Below, in pieces: positions 39,074-48,866 of a stretch of 64,000 nt of DNA; position 1 is the first letter of the stretch; each line of letters begins with the position of its first letter. The stretch covers positions 164,519 to 228,518 of the forward strand of contig CAZCKU010000004.1 of NCBI GenBank assembly GCA_964499365.1, given 5' to 3'. Below the pieces are notes generated by a model, which was not told the origin of the DNA, did not search any database, and saw only the letters and a list, made by a program, of their open reading frames with translations. The position numbers were made by a program, and so were the translations under genes. The DNA comes from PALSA-1316 sp964499365 (GTDB lineage Bacteria > Nitrospirota > Thermodesulfovibrionia > Thermodesulfovibrionales > UBA6898).

Positions 39074-39485
39074 ACTAAGACAGATATTTTCCATTCGGGA
39101 ATCGCCGCAGCGGATTGCCGGGGCGTTTGCCCTGGGCGTCTTCATCGGCATGTCCCCGCTTCTGGGCGTGCATACGGTCCTTGGGATTGCCTTTGCCTGG
39201 GTGCTCAAGCTGAACCGCCTCGTGACACTTGTCGGCGTCTATGTCACGAACCCCTGGACGATCGTCCCGATCTATACGTTTGGCACGTGGCTTGGAGCGC
39301 GCCTGCTCGGCATTGACCAGATCCTTCCGGAGATCGACTGGGCACACCTCTCATTTTCGGCCCTGCTGAACGATTTCAGGCCCCTCCTCATGCCCTTTCT
39401 TCTCGGCAATACGGTGCTCGGTCTGGTCTCGGCAGTCATCAGCTATGCAGTCATCTTCAAGGCGGTAAAGAGGGGCCATGTCTAG
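39048..39485 (+). CDS. DUF2062 membrane protein
   Basis: This 145-residue protein with about three helices belongs to the DUF2062 family (PQRIAGAFALGVFIGMSPLL, then VYVTNPWTIVPIYTFGTWLG with the conserved TNP segment). Its function is unknown; family members often neighbour envelope and lipid genes. It overlaps thiL by 26 bases at the start and rimO by 8 bases at the end, so it is part of a tight operon. Confidence 0.85.
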   Translation: MSILPFRAKLRQIFSIRESPQRIAGAFALGVFIGMSPLLGVHTVLGIAFAWVLKLNRLVTLVGVYVTNPWTIVPIYTFGTWLGARLLGIDQILPEIDWAHLSFSALLNDFRPLLMPFLLGNTVLGLVSAVISYAVIFKAVKRGHV

Positions 39486-40779
39486 AAAAGTCCATCTCGT
39501 GAGTCTTGGCTGCCCCAAAAACCAGGTTGATTCCGAGCAGCTCCTGTCCAAACTCTCTGTCCGGGATATCCATTATGCGTCTGACCCCGACGAGGCTGAT
39601 GTCATCGTGATCAACACCTGCGGATTTATCGAGGCGGCCAAAAAGGAATCGATCGACGAAATACTGAAGGCCGTGAAGCTGAAGGCCGGTTCAGGCGGAA
39701 AGAAACTGCTTGTATACGGGTGCCTGGCCAAGAGATACGGAGACGAACTCAGGAAGGAAATACCAGAGATCGATGCCCTGTGGGGCGTGGCCGAGGAGGA
39801 CGCGATCGTCGACTACTGCAGCACCCTGCTGCGCAGCGGAAAAGGCGGAAGAACGAAAGCAAGGCAGGACGCGAAGGACCATTTCCATGACACCCCCTAT
39901 GCCTATCTCAAGATCGGCGAGGGGTGCGACCGGGGATGCACCTACTGTGCCATACCCGACATCCGGGGCAGATACCGGAGCACCGGGCCCGAAGAGGTGC
40001 TGTCAGCTGCAGAGGGCCATATCCGGTCGGGGATACGTGAGCTGATCATCGTTGCACAGGATATCACCGCGTATGGCAGCGACCTGGGCGGGTACGACCT
40101 GGTACGGCTTCTGAACGACATGACCGCAATCCGGGGCGACTTCCGCATCCGCCTTCTCTACCTGTATCCGACGGCGGTGAACGACCGCCTGATCGAGACG
40201 ATCGCAGCCCAGGACAAGATCTGCAACTATATCGACATGCCCCTGCAGCACACCGAGAAAAACATCCTGAAACTTATGGGCCGGGCCGGGAGCAGGACGT
40301 ACTTTGAAAAACTCATAAAGCGGATCCGGCAGATCATTCCGGATGTGGCACTGCGGTCTACCTTCATCATCGGCTTCCCACAGGAGACCGAGGCTGATTT
40401 CGAAAATATGCTGGCCTTTGCCCGAAAGATACAGTTCGATCGTCTCGGCGCCTTCACCTATTCCCGGGAAGAAGGGACGCCGGCTGCCGCATTGAAGGGG
40501 CGCATACCGGTCCGGGAAAAACAGTCGCGCTTCAACCGGCTCATGACCATGCAGGCCGGCATCTCGCTTGCAAAGAACGAGGCGCTGGTCGGTCAATCCT
40601 TCCGCGCGCTGGTAGACGAGGCCGCCGAAGGGATTGCGGTCGCGCGGATATATTCCCAGGCCCCGGAAATAGACGGGGTAGTCATCCTCCGGGACCGCAC
40701 CGTGGCAAAGGGAGATTATGTCTTTGTGCGGATCGAACGGGCCACAGACTATGACCTGGAGGGGACTGTCCTGCGTTGA
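39478..40779 (+). CDS. rimO: Ribosomal protein S12 methylthiotransferase RimO
   Basis: This 433-residue radical-SAM enzyme methylthiolates the conserved aspartate of ribosomal protein S12. It has the N-terminal UPF0004 domain (VSLGCPKNQVDSE with its cluster Cys, INTCGFIE, YGCLAKRY), the radical-SAM CDRGCTYCAIPDIRG, and a C-terminal TRAM domain. SLGCPKN and AIPDIRG distinguish it from MiaB. It overlaps DUF2062 upstream and the M50 gene downstream (TTGA). Confidence 0.96.
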   Translation: MSRKVHLVSLGCPKNQVDSEQLLSKLSVRDIHYASDPDEADVIVINTCGFIEAAKKESIDEILKAVKLKAGSGGKKLLVYGCLAKRYGDELRKEIPEIDALWGVAEEDAIVDYCSTLLRSGKGGRTKARQDAKDHFHDTPYAYLKIGEGCDRGCTYCAIPDIRGRYRSTGPEEVLSAAEGHIRSGIRELIIVAQDITAYGSDLGGYDLVRLLNDMTAIRGDFRIRLLYLYPTAVNDRLIETIAAQDKICNYIDMPLQHTEKNILKLMGRAGSRTYFEKLIKRIRQIIPDVALRSTFIIGFPQETEADFENMLAFARKIQFDRLGAFTYSREEGTPAAALKGRIPVREKQSRFNRLMTMQAGISLAKNEALVGQSFRALVDEAAEGIAVARIYSQAPEIDGVVILRDRTVAKGDYVFVRIERATDYDLEGTVLR

Positions 40780-41618
40780 GAAAGTTTCCCTGGCTCCACA
40801 TCCTGCTCTTCCTTCTGACCTTCCTCTCGACGCTGGTCGTCGGTGTTGAACACGCGGGGGTCAGCATCCTGACAATACTCGACCAGCCGGCAAACATCCT
40901 CAGGGGCTTCCCCTTCTCGATCACCCTGCTTGTCATCCTTCTGTCTCACGAGTTCTCACACTACTATTTTTCGAGACGCCACCACGTCGAGGCTACCCTC
41001 CCCTATTTTATTCCGGCTCCGACACTGTTCGGAACCCTCGGCGCCTTTATCAAGATGAAGTCGCCGATCACGACAAAAAACGCCCTGATGGACATCGGGG
41101 CCTCGGGCCCGATTGCGGGGTTTATCGTATCCATCATTGCGACGGTCGTCGGGCTTTCCCTCTCGACGGTGATGCCGGTCGTCAGGCAGCCGGGGCTGAT
41201 GATCTTCGGCGATTCGCTGCTGTTTACGGCACTCTCAAAGCTGATCCTCGGCACCCTGCCCGCTGATCAGGACGTGCTGCTCCACCCTGTCGCCTTTGCG
41301 GGCTGGATCGGTTTTTTTGTCACCTCGATGAACCTCCTGCCGATCGGGCAGCTGGACGGCGGGCATATCGCCTACGCGCTGCTCGGCAGACGGCATCACG
41401 TTCTTTCAAAGGTGCTGATCGTCGTACTCGTGCTCCTGGGTGTGCTGGTCTTTGAAGGCTGGATCGTCTGGGCTATACTTCTCGTCATCCTGGGCATCAG
41501 GCACCCGCCGATCGTTGAACCGTATATTCCACTGGACGAACGGCGCAGGGCCGCGGGGATTGTTTCACTCGTGATCTTCATCCTGACCTTCATCCCGGTG
41601 CCCATGACGATTCTCTAG
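40776..41618 (+). CDS. Site-2-protease-like M50 membrane peptidase
   Basis: This 280-residue intramembrane zinc protease-like protein has HEFSHYYF (HExxH) near residue 50 and NLLPIGQLDGGHIAYALLG with the third metal ligand Asp. About six to seven helices are predicted. No PDZ domain is seen, which separates it from RseP. The frame begins with TTG at 40776, overlapping the rimO stop, with GGAGGGG upstream; there is no nearby ATG. The substrate is unknown. Confidence 0.88.
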   Translation: MRKFPWLHILLFLLTFLSTLVVGVEHAGVSILTILDQPANILRGFPFSITLLVILLSHEFSHYYFSRRHHVEATLPYFIPAPTLFGTLGAFIKMKSPITTKNALMDIGASGPIAGFIVSIIATVVGLSLSTVMPVVRQPGLMIFGDSLLFTALSKLILGTLPADQDVLLHPVAFAGWIGFFVTSMNLLPIGQLDGGHIAYALLGRRHHVLSKVLIVVLVLLGVLVFEGWIVWAILLVILGIRHPPIVEPYIPLDERRRAAGIVSLVIFILTFIPVPMTIL

Positions 41619-41661
41619 GGGCACAAACGCTGCATCGCAGCTATGCCGTATAGGGAACGTA

Positions 41662-42663
41662 TCAGGCAAGTATATACAGCAAAAGCACATTTGCGGCGTA
41701 GACGATGAAGATTCCGATGGCGTCCCAGGCCACAAACAATCGTTTCTTCTCGGCGCGGTAGGTCAACCCGATAATCGCAATGGAGGTCATGACCATGGCC
41801 GACAATGCCGAAATGATGTGGTTCGGGCTTGCAGAGGAGAGCAGCGGACCTTTGACGAAGAAAATGTCGTCAAGTCCCAGGATAAAGATGTTGAAAATAT
41901 TGCTGCCGAAGAGATTGCCGATTGCCAGATCAACCGCTCCCATCCTGACCGCAGCGATTGAGACGACGATCTCGGGGAGAGACGTCGAAACCGCGATAAG
42001 AATACTGCCGACAAAGGTCTGGCCCAATCCCGTGGACACAGCAATGCCCTCACCAATTTTCGGGAGGAACATGGCTGCAAGGACAACGACCAGCGCGTTT
42101 ACCATGTAGTGAATGACCGCGCTCTTCGTGCTGACATTTCTGTAATGCAAATCCTCCGCCATCTCTTTCATGAACTCGGCGATCTTCCGTTTCTCATACG
42201 AGTAAACAAGTCTGATGCCGATAAGATATACCATGATGAACAGGATACTATAGAAACCTATCCAGCCTATCGGCGCAATGTATTCCCTGACAGTCATACT
42301 GACACATACCATGCCCAGGAGCAGGATCCCGAAAGCCGCTGAAAGCACCTGCCCCTGGTGCGCCCGGGTGGATATGGGTGCGGAACGATGCATGGAGTCA
42401 AGTATCGCGATGATGAGCATATTGAAGACACAACTTCCCAGTACATCTCCGACGGCAATATCAGGGACGTCGGCGTACGTCACCGAACTTATACCCGTTA
42501 CCAGTTCGGGAAGTGAGGTGACCGACGCCATGAGTACAACGCCGATCCACGCCCTGCCAAGTCCTGTCTTTTCCGCAATAATATCGCCGTACGCAGAGAG
42601 TTTTGTTCCCGCATAGACGATCACTGCAGTGCAGACCAGGAAGCCCGTCCAGAGCAGCATCAT
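41662..42663 (-). CDS. Calcium/sodium antiporter (CaCA, YrbG-like)
   Basis: This 333-residue CaCA-family exchanger has the two alpha-repeats visible as MASVTSLPELVTGIS with GDVLGSCVFNML, and VSTSLPEIVVSIAAVRMG with IGNLFGSNIFNIFIL. About ten helices are predicted. It exports Ca2+ (or a related cation) against Na+ or H+. It shares an ATGA overlap with the Kef-like antiporter gene, so the two ion transporters are cotranscribed. Confidence 0.9.
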   Translation of the reverse strand: MMLLWTGFLVCTAVIVYAGTKLSAYGDIIAEKTGLGRAWIGVVLMASVTSLPELVTGISSVTYADVPDIAVGDVLGSCVFNMLIIAILDSMHRSAPISTRAHQGQVLSAAFGILLLGMVCVSMTVREYIAPIGWIGFYSILFIMVYLIGIRLVYSYEKRKIAEFMKEMAEDLHYRNVSTKSAVIHYMVNALVVVLAAMFLPKIGEGIAVSTGLGQTFVGSILIAVSTSLPEIVVSIAAVRMGAVDLAIGNLFGSNIFNIFILGLDDIFFVKGPLLSSASPNHIISALSAMVMTSIAIIGLTYRAEKKRLFVAWDAIGIFIVYAANVLLLYILA

Positions 42664-44645
42664 AACCTGCCTCTGAAATACTGCAGCGCTGTTTTCATGG
42701 CTTCCTGTCCCCCGGTAAACAGCACGATATCATCTTTGCTGAACCTGAAATCAGGCGCAGGATTCGGCATGACCTCGGCCCCGCGTCTGACGGCGATGAC
42801 CGTTACACCGGTTATCTTCCTGATCTGCAGGTCGGCGATGCTCTTTCCCGAGAGGAAGGAGTCCTGTGGAACCCTGTAGCCGTCCATCTCGATTTCGGGA
42901 AGCCACTCGCATTTCTCGAAGAGATGCTGTTTCGGCAGGTCGGGATTCCGCAGCGCTGTATAACTGTTGCGCCTGATCTTTTCGACCATATCCAGGATGA
43001 TGCTGCCGGGGAAATTGTATTGATGGAGCACCCTCGAGAATATCTCGATCGAGGTCTCAAACTCCTCCGGTATCACCTCATTGGCGCCGAGCGCCTTCAG
43101 GTCCTCTACCTCGACAAGGTACCGCGTCCGCACGACGATAAAGACATGGGGGTTTTCGTGCCGCGCAATCGAAACAATCCGCCGGGTTGACACAGGGTCC
43201 GATATGGCGACGACAAGCAGCCGTGCCCTGCTAATGCTCAGGTTGTGGAGAATCTCTGCGCTGGAGGCATCGCCGTAATATATGGGCTCGCCTTTCTTTT
43301 TCATCTTCTGTACCGTGTCGGCATTCATTTCGAGAATGACATAGGGTATTTCAGCCTCTGCCAGGACCCGTGCCAGGTTCATCCCGTTCAGTCCGAAGCC
43401 TATGATAATGACATGGTCCTGCCTCCGTGCGGGATGGCCTGCCCTTTCAGACACTTTTTTCATCTGGGCAACCCGTTTGAGGAGATGCCGCGAGGCAACC
43501 CATCCCGACAGCGAGGGAGAGGCATTGAAAACAAAGGGGGTCAGAATCATGGTCACGACAGACGATGCAAGAAAGACCTGGTACATATCTTCGGTTATCA
43601 GCCCGGCTGCCCTGCCCGCTATGGCGAGCACGAACGAGAACTCCCCTATCTGGGCAAGTCCCAATCCAGCCTGCAGAGAGGTACGGAAGGGACTGCCGGA
43701 CAGGAGGGCTGCAGCGGTTCCGGTCAGCAGTTTCAAAAAGAAAATCAGCAGCACTGCTGCAGCGATTTTCGGATAGTTACCGGCAGCAAAAGCGATATTC
43801 ATCAGCATGCCTGCCGATACAAAAAAAAGCCCCATAAAGCTCTCCTTGAACGGCAGGATATCGGATGTTGCCTGGTGCGCATATTCTGACTCAGAGATAA
43901 CCAGGCCTGCAAGAAAGGCGCCGAGGGCAAGGGAAAGTCCGAACTTCGACGTGAAATACGCTATCCCGAGGCAGAGAAGTATGATGGTTGAGATGAAGAG
44001 TTCCCTGCTCCTTGTGCGCACCACGTGATGAAGCAGCACCGGCACCAGCCAGCGGGCACTCAGGAGTACTGCCACGATAATGAATACGGCCTTGGCCATT
44101 TTGAGCCCGATATCAAGGAGGTCTATCGACCCCCCGGACAGTGAAGGGGTCAGGAGCATAAGCGGTACAACGCAGAGGTCCTGGAATATCAGGATCCCGA
44201 CCATCATCCGGCCATGAGGAGAGTCAATGTCACCCTTTTCGGTCAACATCTTCATGACGATTGCCGTGCTGCTCAGGGAGATGAGAAACCCGAAGAACAA
44301 TGACATGTTCAGACTTCGGGTAACAGCAAAGGACATCAGGGCGCTCAGCCCGATGGTAAGGACAACCTGCGCGCCACCCCCCGCCATGACGGCCCTCTTC
44401 ATTCTCATAAGCCGGGTGAGGGAAAATTCAATGCCTATGGTAAAGAGGAGAAGGACGACGCCGATCTCGGCCATCAACTCAACGGCATGAGTATCCTGCA
44501 GCAGTCCAAGCCCGTGGGGCCCGACAATGACACCTGCCAGGAGAAAACCGACAAGAGATGGTATTTTTACCCTGCTCAGGGCAAAGACGATCAGGGCGGA
44601 AACGCCAAAAATAATGACAAGGGATCGAAGGATATCTGTTTCCAT
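42660..44645 (-). CDS. Kef-type cation:proton antiporter with TrkA domains
   Basis: This protein of about 660 residues has a CPA2 membrane domain (IGVVLLLFTIGIEFSLTRLM, DICVVPL-type motif as FQDLCVVPLMLLTPSL). It also has a cytoplasmic TrkA-N Rossmann domain (VIIIGFGLNGMNLARVLAEA) and a TrkA-C domain at the end. It probably exchanges K+ or Na+ for H+ under nucleotide or redox control. Start sites at 44663, 44651 and 44645 are in frame; none has a good ribosome site, and METDILRS at 44645 fits the family best. It lies upstream of and overlapping the CaCA gene. Confidence 0.9.
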   Translation of the reverse strand: METDILRSLVIIFGVSALIVFALSRVKIPSLVGFLLAGVIVGPHGLGLLQDTHAVELMAEIGVVLLLFTIGIEFSLTRLMRMKRAVMAGGGAQVVLTIGLSALMSFAVTRSLNMSLFFGFLISLSSTAIVMKMLTEKGDIDSPHGRMMVGILIFQDLCVVPLMLLTPSLSGGSIDLLDIGLKMAKAVFIIVAVLLSARWLVPVLLHHVVRTRSRELFISTIILLCLGIAYFTSKFGLSLALGAFLAGLVISESEYAHQATSDILPFKESFMGLFFVSAGMLMNIAFAAGNYPKIAAAVLLIFFLKLLTGTAAALLSGSPFRTSLQAGLGLAQIGEFSFVLAIAGRAAGLITEDMYQVFLASSVVTMILTPFVFNASPSLSGWVASRHLLKRVAQMKKVSERAGHPARRQDHVIIIGFGLNGMNLARVLAEAEIPYVILEMNADTVQKMKKKGEPIYYGDASSAEILHNLSISRARLLVVAISDPVSTRRIVSIARHENPHVFIVVRTRYLVEVEDLKALGANEVIPEEFETSIEIFSRVLHQYNFPGSIILDMVEKIRRNSYTALRNPDLPKQHLFEKCEWLPEIEMDGYRVPQDSFLSGKSIADLQIRKITGVTVIAVRRGAEVMPNPAPDFRFSKDDIVLFTGGQEAMKTALQYFRGRL

Positions 44646-44861
44646 ATGCATATGGTAGCACAAGTTATTCTTAAGAATATTTATCCGTTAACACCTTTCC
44701 CCGTCCGCCATATTCGTATGGTGCGCCCTGGCTGGAGTATGTTCCTCGAATCCACAAAGGTATCCGTAATGACAACACAACCCGACAAATCAGCGTCTCG
44801 AATACGCGAATTCTGCACTGATAGTCTGAAGCACTATAAACACTGGCGCAGGAACAAAATG

Positions 44862-45330
44862 TCACCGGTTGTCCTCGTCAACCGCCTTCTTCAGCATTTC
44901 CAATATTCCGGGAATGGCTGATGTTACCCTGTTCCAGTTGGGAATCAGTGCCGACCCCATAGGGTTTTCAAAAAACACCTGAGATGAAATCCCTATCCCT
45001 TTTGTGTATGCCTCGACTGCCTTTGCCTCCTCATGCCTGTCGAAGGTCAGGCCGTTGATAGCGGCATCCGCCTCAAACTTCATAATAGTGTCTTCCGCCA
45101 TTCTCAGGTATGCCGCCTGAAGAGTCTTAAAAAAACCTTCGGAGAAAATGACTCCTTCTGATGCCAGTGTCCTGAAATCGATTTACATATGTCAATGGTC
45201 ATTTTCATAAGTCCTTTTGTCGTGTCGTCCGCTGAAAGCAGCTGATGTTTGTGCTCATAGGTTTCGGCAATATCCACCTGACAGATTCTTCTCGGCGAAT
45301 AATTGCTGTCATATCGCCGAACCCCTTCAC
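44862..45330 (-). pseudogene. Remnant of glucosyl-3-phosphoglycerate synthase-like gene (C-terminal part)
   Basis: Two frames together read as the C-terminal third of a GpgS-like glycosyltransferase. One frame gives RRICQVDIAETYEHKHQ and GLMKMTIDICKSI. After a shift near 45172-45184 the other gives FRTLASEGVIFSEGFFKTL, FEADAAINGLTFDRH and MGSALIPNWNRV to the stop at 44862. The N-terminal catalytic part is missing; the sequence upstream is the unrelated phosphatase remnant. The identification is from memory of the family and is moderate. The locus looks like a decayed mannosyl/glucosylglycerate synthesis operon. Confidence 0.5.
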
Positions 45331-45677
45331 TTTACTGTGCAGTTGCTCCCGTAAATTCGTAAAGGTCTTTCTTATCTCGCCGTATGTCTTGCCCAGACCA
45401 ATCGAAGGATACAACCCGTCAATACTAAAACGCGGATCCGGCATAAAATACTCTGACGGCATAAATATCTCCCCCCGTTTTCTGATATAAAAGGGTGTCT
45501 ATTGCAGAGTTTTTCCCGGTAGACCTCAATTTCCGCCTTCGTCTTGCTGGAGCAGAAAACAAGTGGTATCTGTTTCTCGATTATCAATGCCAAGGCAGGC
45601 TGCGCCGCTACATAGGAGTATGTTTTCGGGTGAAGAAGAGTGCCGTCCAGATCTTTAAATACAACGATCTTGCTCAT
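45301..45677 (-). pseudogene. Remnant of mannosyl-3-phosphoglycerate phosphatase-like gene (N-terminal part)
   Basis: The frame from ATG 45677 encodes a HAD phosphatase N-terminus (VVFKDLDGTLLHPKTYSY, LVFCSSKTKAEIE, HPFISENGG) typical of MpgP/YedP proteins. At a run of six G (45471-45476 on the complement) the frame is lost. One extra G would join ENGG to EIFMPSEYFMPDPRF and KVKGFGDMTA, the expected continuation. After about residue 125 the similarity stops and the GpgS-like remnant begins. The HAD catalytic C-terminus is missing, so it is not functional as read. The start touches the stop of the M23 peptidase gene. Confidence 0.6.
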
Positions 45678-46928
45678 TTACCTGCCGCCCTTTTCAATGG
45701 CTGGCACAGATGACTGCGCAATAAGTGCAAGCCGGGTGTTCATGGCATTCCTGTAGATGCCGAAATCGGCCATAAGCTTTTCCGGGATTTTTTCGCCTTC
45801 GGGCATCTTGATCTTGAGCGGATCAACCACTTTGTTGTTAACAAGCATTTCATAGTGCAGATGAGGACCTGTTGACACGCCCGTGGTCCCCACATAGCCG
45901 ACAACTTGCCCCTGCTTTACTCGCTCACCGGCGCGTATTCGCAAGCCGAATTTTGACAGATGACCGTAATTGGTACTATATCCGTTGGCGTGCCGTATCA
46001 TGACTATCTTGCCGTAACCACCTTTATATCCCGCAAAACTGACAATACCTGCACCGGCTGAAGAAACCGGAGTCCCTGCTTGTGCAGCATAATCAATGCC
46101 GTGATGGGAACGATACGTCTTAAGAACAGGATGAAGGCGGGAACGGGAATAGTAGGAGCTGATTCTTCGGAAGTTCAGGGGAGCTCTGAGAAAGGCTTTT
46201 CGCAGGGAACGGCCTTTTTCGTCATAATAACCATAAGTCCCGTCATGCTCGAATCTATAGGCACCATAGACAACGCCGTTATTGACGAATTCGGCAGAAA
46301 GTATGTTACCGAATTTCTTGAACTTGTTATCCAGAAATAACCCTTCAACCACAATCCTGAATGCATCCCCATCTCTCAGTCCACTCGCAAAGTCGATGTC
46401 CCACGCAAGGATATCGGAGAGGCTAAGCGCCAGCAGCAGATGATCCCTGTCATCACCAATTGAGGCTACCAGATTCCCCCTGATTACTCCTCCCTCGGTC
46501 ATGATTCTTTTTTCGTAGATAATTTCCTTCTTTTCCGCTGTAAATCCTGAGGCAGTTTTTGATACGGTCAAAAGAGAGTCGTCATCAATCCAGTACGTAA
46601 AGGAAACAATCTTTGCATCAGGACCCACAACAATTTTGTATGGTTTTGCAGCATCAAGTTTGCCCAATTCATGCACGCTGGCAGATGCTTCACTCACCAT
46701 AAGGCATTCCTCTATCCGGAGCTTATGCTTCGTAAATATGCTAACCAGATTTTCTCCTGATTTTACTAAGCCTGATATCAGTGTATGATCGTTGTTTTCA
46801 TGGAAATCGACTTTGTTCTCAGTGTTAAACCCCAGGGAATAATAATATTCGGCCAATCCCAGAAGTAAGCATACCGCTAACAATATCAATAAAACATATT
46901 TGGCAGTCTTCTCTTCGTTCTCTATCAC
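45678..46928 (-). CDS. M23 family metallopeptidase (MepM-like)
   Basis: This 416-residue envelope protein has an N-terminal transmembrane segment (YVLLILLAVCLLLGLAEYYY) and a LysM/OapA-like middle region (residues ~55-250). A C-terminal LytM/M23 domain has zinc ligands in SHHGIDYAA and GPHLHYEM. It would cut peptidoglycan cross-links in the periplasm. GTG start at 46928 with AGGAGGT just upstream; no ATG fits. Codon use is more AT-rich than in the core blocks. Confidence 0.9.
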   Translation of the reverse strand: MIENEEKTAKYVLLILLAVCLLLGLAEYYYSLGFNTENKVDFHENNDHTLISGLVKSGENLVSIFTKHKLRIEECLMVSEASASVHELGKLDAAKPYKIVVGPDAKIVSFTYWIDDDSLLTVSKTASGFTAEKKEIIYEKRIMTEGGVIRGNLVASIGDDRDHLLLALSLSDILAWDIDFASGLRDGDAFRIVVEGLFLDNKFKKFGNILSAEFVNNGVVYGAYRFEHDGTYGYYDEKGRSLRKAFLRAPLNFRRISSYYSRSRLHPVLKTYRSHHGIDYAAQAGTPVSSAGAGIVSFAGYKGGYGKIVMIRHANGYSTNYGHLSKFGLRIRAGERVKQGQVVGYVGTTGVSTGPHLHYEMLVNNKVVDPLKIKMPEGEKIPEKLMADFGIYRNAMNTRLALIAQSSVPAIEKGGR

Positions 46929-46993
46929 CGCTACCTCCTGTCATTGACTTTTTGGAATCCATCACGGAGAAGCATGCACAGTAAATGCACCGT

Positions 46994-47440
46994 TTAGGAG
47001 AACGGAGGAGAAAGGCCGGAATACAAAAACTGATATGCCCTGTGAGTCTTTGTGCTCTGAGGGTTAAACACGCACAAACCGGCGGAGTAATCATGCGCTC
47101 TGCATAGGTCTCTTGAGAGAATTGCATTCCAGTTATCATCAAGACTGGGCATCACAGCCCTCTTTTTCTTCAAGAGTATCTTCACTGTTTCATCTTCATG
47201 CACCATATCGGCATTCACCATTGCTTGAATGCTGACATAACCGATGGAAACCGCAGAAAACGTGGGTTTCATGGCTGTGCAGACAATAGCTCCAGCCGCA
47301 TAATCCGAAGCGCAGGCAAAATATATCGGAGATACAGCATAAAGAATGAAATGAACGGATAAAAGTGTTTTAAGGAGAAAACCGGCTGTCGGCCTTTCAG
47401 GCAGCTCCTCGACCTTCGATGTCGGCACAATTCGCGTCAT
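46994..47440 (-). CDS. Hypothetical exported protein
   Basis: This 148-residue protein is not one I recognise. Residues 20-45 (GFLLKTLLSVHFILYAVSPI and following) form a hydrophobic segment like a signal peptide. The mature part is small and mixed in character (SLDDNWNAILSRDLCRAHDY). It starts three bases after the ClC gene, with only a weak ribosome site, so coupling to that gene is likely if it is real. Composition matches the surrounding AT-richer accessory stretch. Confidence 0.5.
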   Translation of the reverse strand: MTRIVPTSKVEELPERPTAGFLLKTLLSVHFILYAVSPIYFACASDYAAGAIVCTAMKPTFSAVSIGYVSIQAMVNADMVHEDETVKILLKKKRAVMPSLDDNWNAILSRDLCRAHDYSAGLCVFNPQSTKTHRAYQFLYSGLSPPFS

Positions 47441-47443
47441 GGC

Positions 47444-48790
47444 TCAGCTTCTATCCATTTTTTGGTTCATTCTTTTCGAGATCGCCCCTGCGAGGCTCTT
47501 CTCCCCCGGCCGATAATCAACCCCCGCAATATTTCCCATAACCTGCCCAGGTGCTACTGATAACGATGATGATTTGGACATAGAGAGAATCTGGCTGGGA
47601 TAGACACTCCTGTGGCCGGTCATCAAAAAACTAATGACACACGACGCAGCGGCGTATGGTCCCAGTTCCGGGCCGAAAAGCTCCATGGCCATGATACTTG
47701 CCGATATCGGTGTATTCGCAGCACCAGCCAGGAGGCTTACCATCCCGATTGCAGAGAATACAGACACATCAAAACCAGGCACGTGCCCCAGAAGATTCCC
47801 GGCAGTGGAACCCACAAAAAAAATCGGGGTGATAATACCGCCACTGCCTCCGAAACTCAGCGTTACAGAGGTGGATATCATCTTAATTGCCGAAGAGTAC
47901 CACGGCACTGCATTGCCCTCCACGGCAGTCCTGATTGTTTCGAGTCCCAGGCCGAGGTATAGTGGGGACACAAAAAATGTCACCGCAACAAGTATTCCCC
48001 CCCCGAGGAGCGCCCTCCATTCTTCCTTGATGCGTATATGTTCACTCAGCTTTTCGAAGCTTTTCAACAGTTCAATAAATAGCAGGGAGACAATTCCAAA
48101 AAACAGCCCGGCAACACAGACCTTCAGAAAGAAAAGACTGCTGAATACCGGAATGAAATTCATGGGCTGGTGGAAGTAGGTGACCCCCAGCGCAGAAGAT
48201 ACCTGGTATCCGACGATACCGGCAACAAACGATGGCAGAAGCACCTCGTAAAGAAGCCCCCCTACAAACAGCACCTCAACACCGAAAATAGCCCCTGCGA
48301 TTGGAGTACCAAACACTGTTGCAAAACCAGCGCTAATACCACAGATAACAAGCTTTCTGCGGTCTCGCTTGCTGAATCCAAATAAGTCTGCAAAGCCTGA
48401 ACAGAGAGCAGCACCAATTTGGGCGGCCGGCCCTTCCTTTCCGGCCGAGCCACCGCAAGAAATAGTTATCACGGTTGCGAGGAGTTTGACCGGTACAACA
48501 GAAAGCTTAATCTTACCTGAGTGCTGATGAACAGCTTCGATTATTTTTTCAGTTCCATGACCTCTCGCATCGGGAGCAAAGTGCTTCACGAGAAGGGTGC
48601 TGGAGAGAAGTCCAACAGGTATGAGCAAATAGTAATAAACCGTTCTGCTCGTCAAGGCAATGCCTTTATGAAGAATAGCAAGAAATATAGCGGTGGATGT
48701 CCCCACCATAAGTCCCACACAACTTGCCAGAAAAATCCATTTCAGGATACTGATAAAGAGGACTGATTCTTCCACGACATGTCTTTTCAC
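47444..48790 (-). CDS. ClC-family chloride channel/transporter
   Basis: This 448-residue ClC protein has selectivity-filter motifs GGSAGKEGPAAQIGAAL (GxxxGxEGP, with Lys before Glu as in many bacterial ClCs) and GGSGGIITPIFFVGSTAGN (GxFxP variant with Ile-Thr-Pro). It has about eleven helices and no CBS tail. GTG start at 48790 with a GGTGAGGT ribosome site. It moves chloride or another anion, possibly as a Cl-/H+ exchanger. The GSGGI variant in place of GGIFxP may alter selectivity. Confidence 0.9.
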   Translation of the reverse strand: MKRHVVEESVLFISILKWIFLASCVGLMVGTSTAIFLAILHKGIALTSRTVYYYLLIPVGLLSSTLLVKHFAPDARGHGTEKIIEAVHQHSGKIKLSVVPVKLLATVITISCGGSAGKEGPAAQIGAALCSGFADLFGFSKRDRRKLVICGISAGFATVFGTPIAGAIFGVEVLFVGGLLYEVLLPSFVAGIVGYQVSSALGVTYFHQPMNFIPVFSSLFFLKVCVAGLFFGIVSLLFIELLKSFEKLSEHIRIKEEWRALLGGGILVAVTFFVSPLYLGLGLETIRTAVEGNAVPWYSSAIKMISTSVTLSFGGSGGIITPIFFVGSTAGNLLGHVPGFDVSVFSAIGMVSLLAGAANTPISASIMAMELFGPELGPYAAASCVISFLMTGHRSVYPSQILSMSKSSSLSVAPGQVMGNIAGVDYRPGEKSLAGAISKRMNQKMDRS

Positions 48791-48866
48791 TGTAGGTACC
48801 TCACCCTGACTTGCTTCGTCGCTTATCGTTGATTCTGAAAGAGTACGCTATATTGGCAATTGGAAT

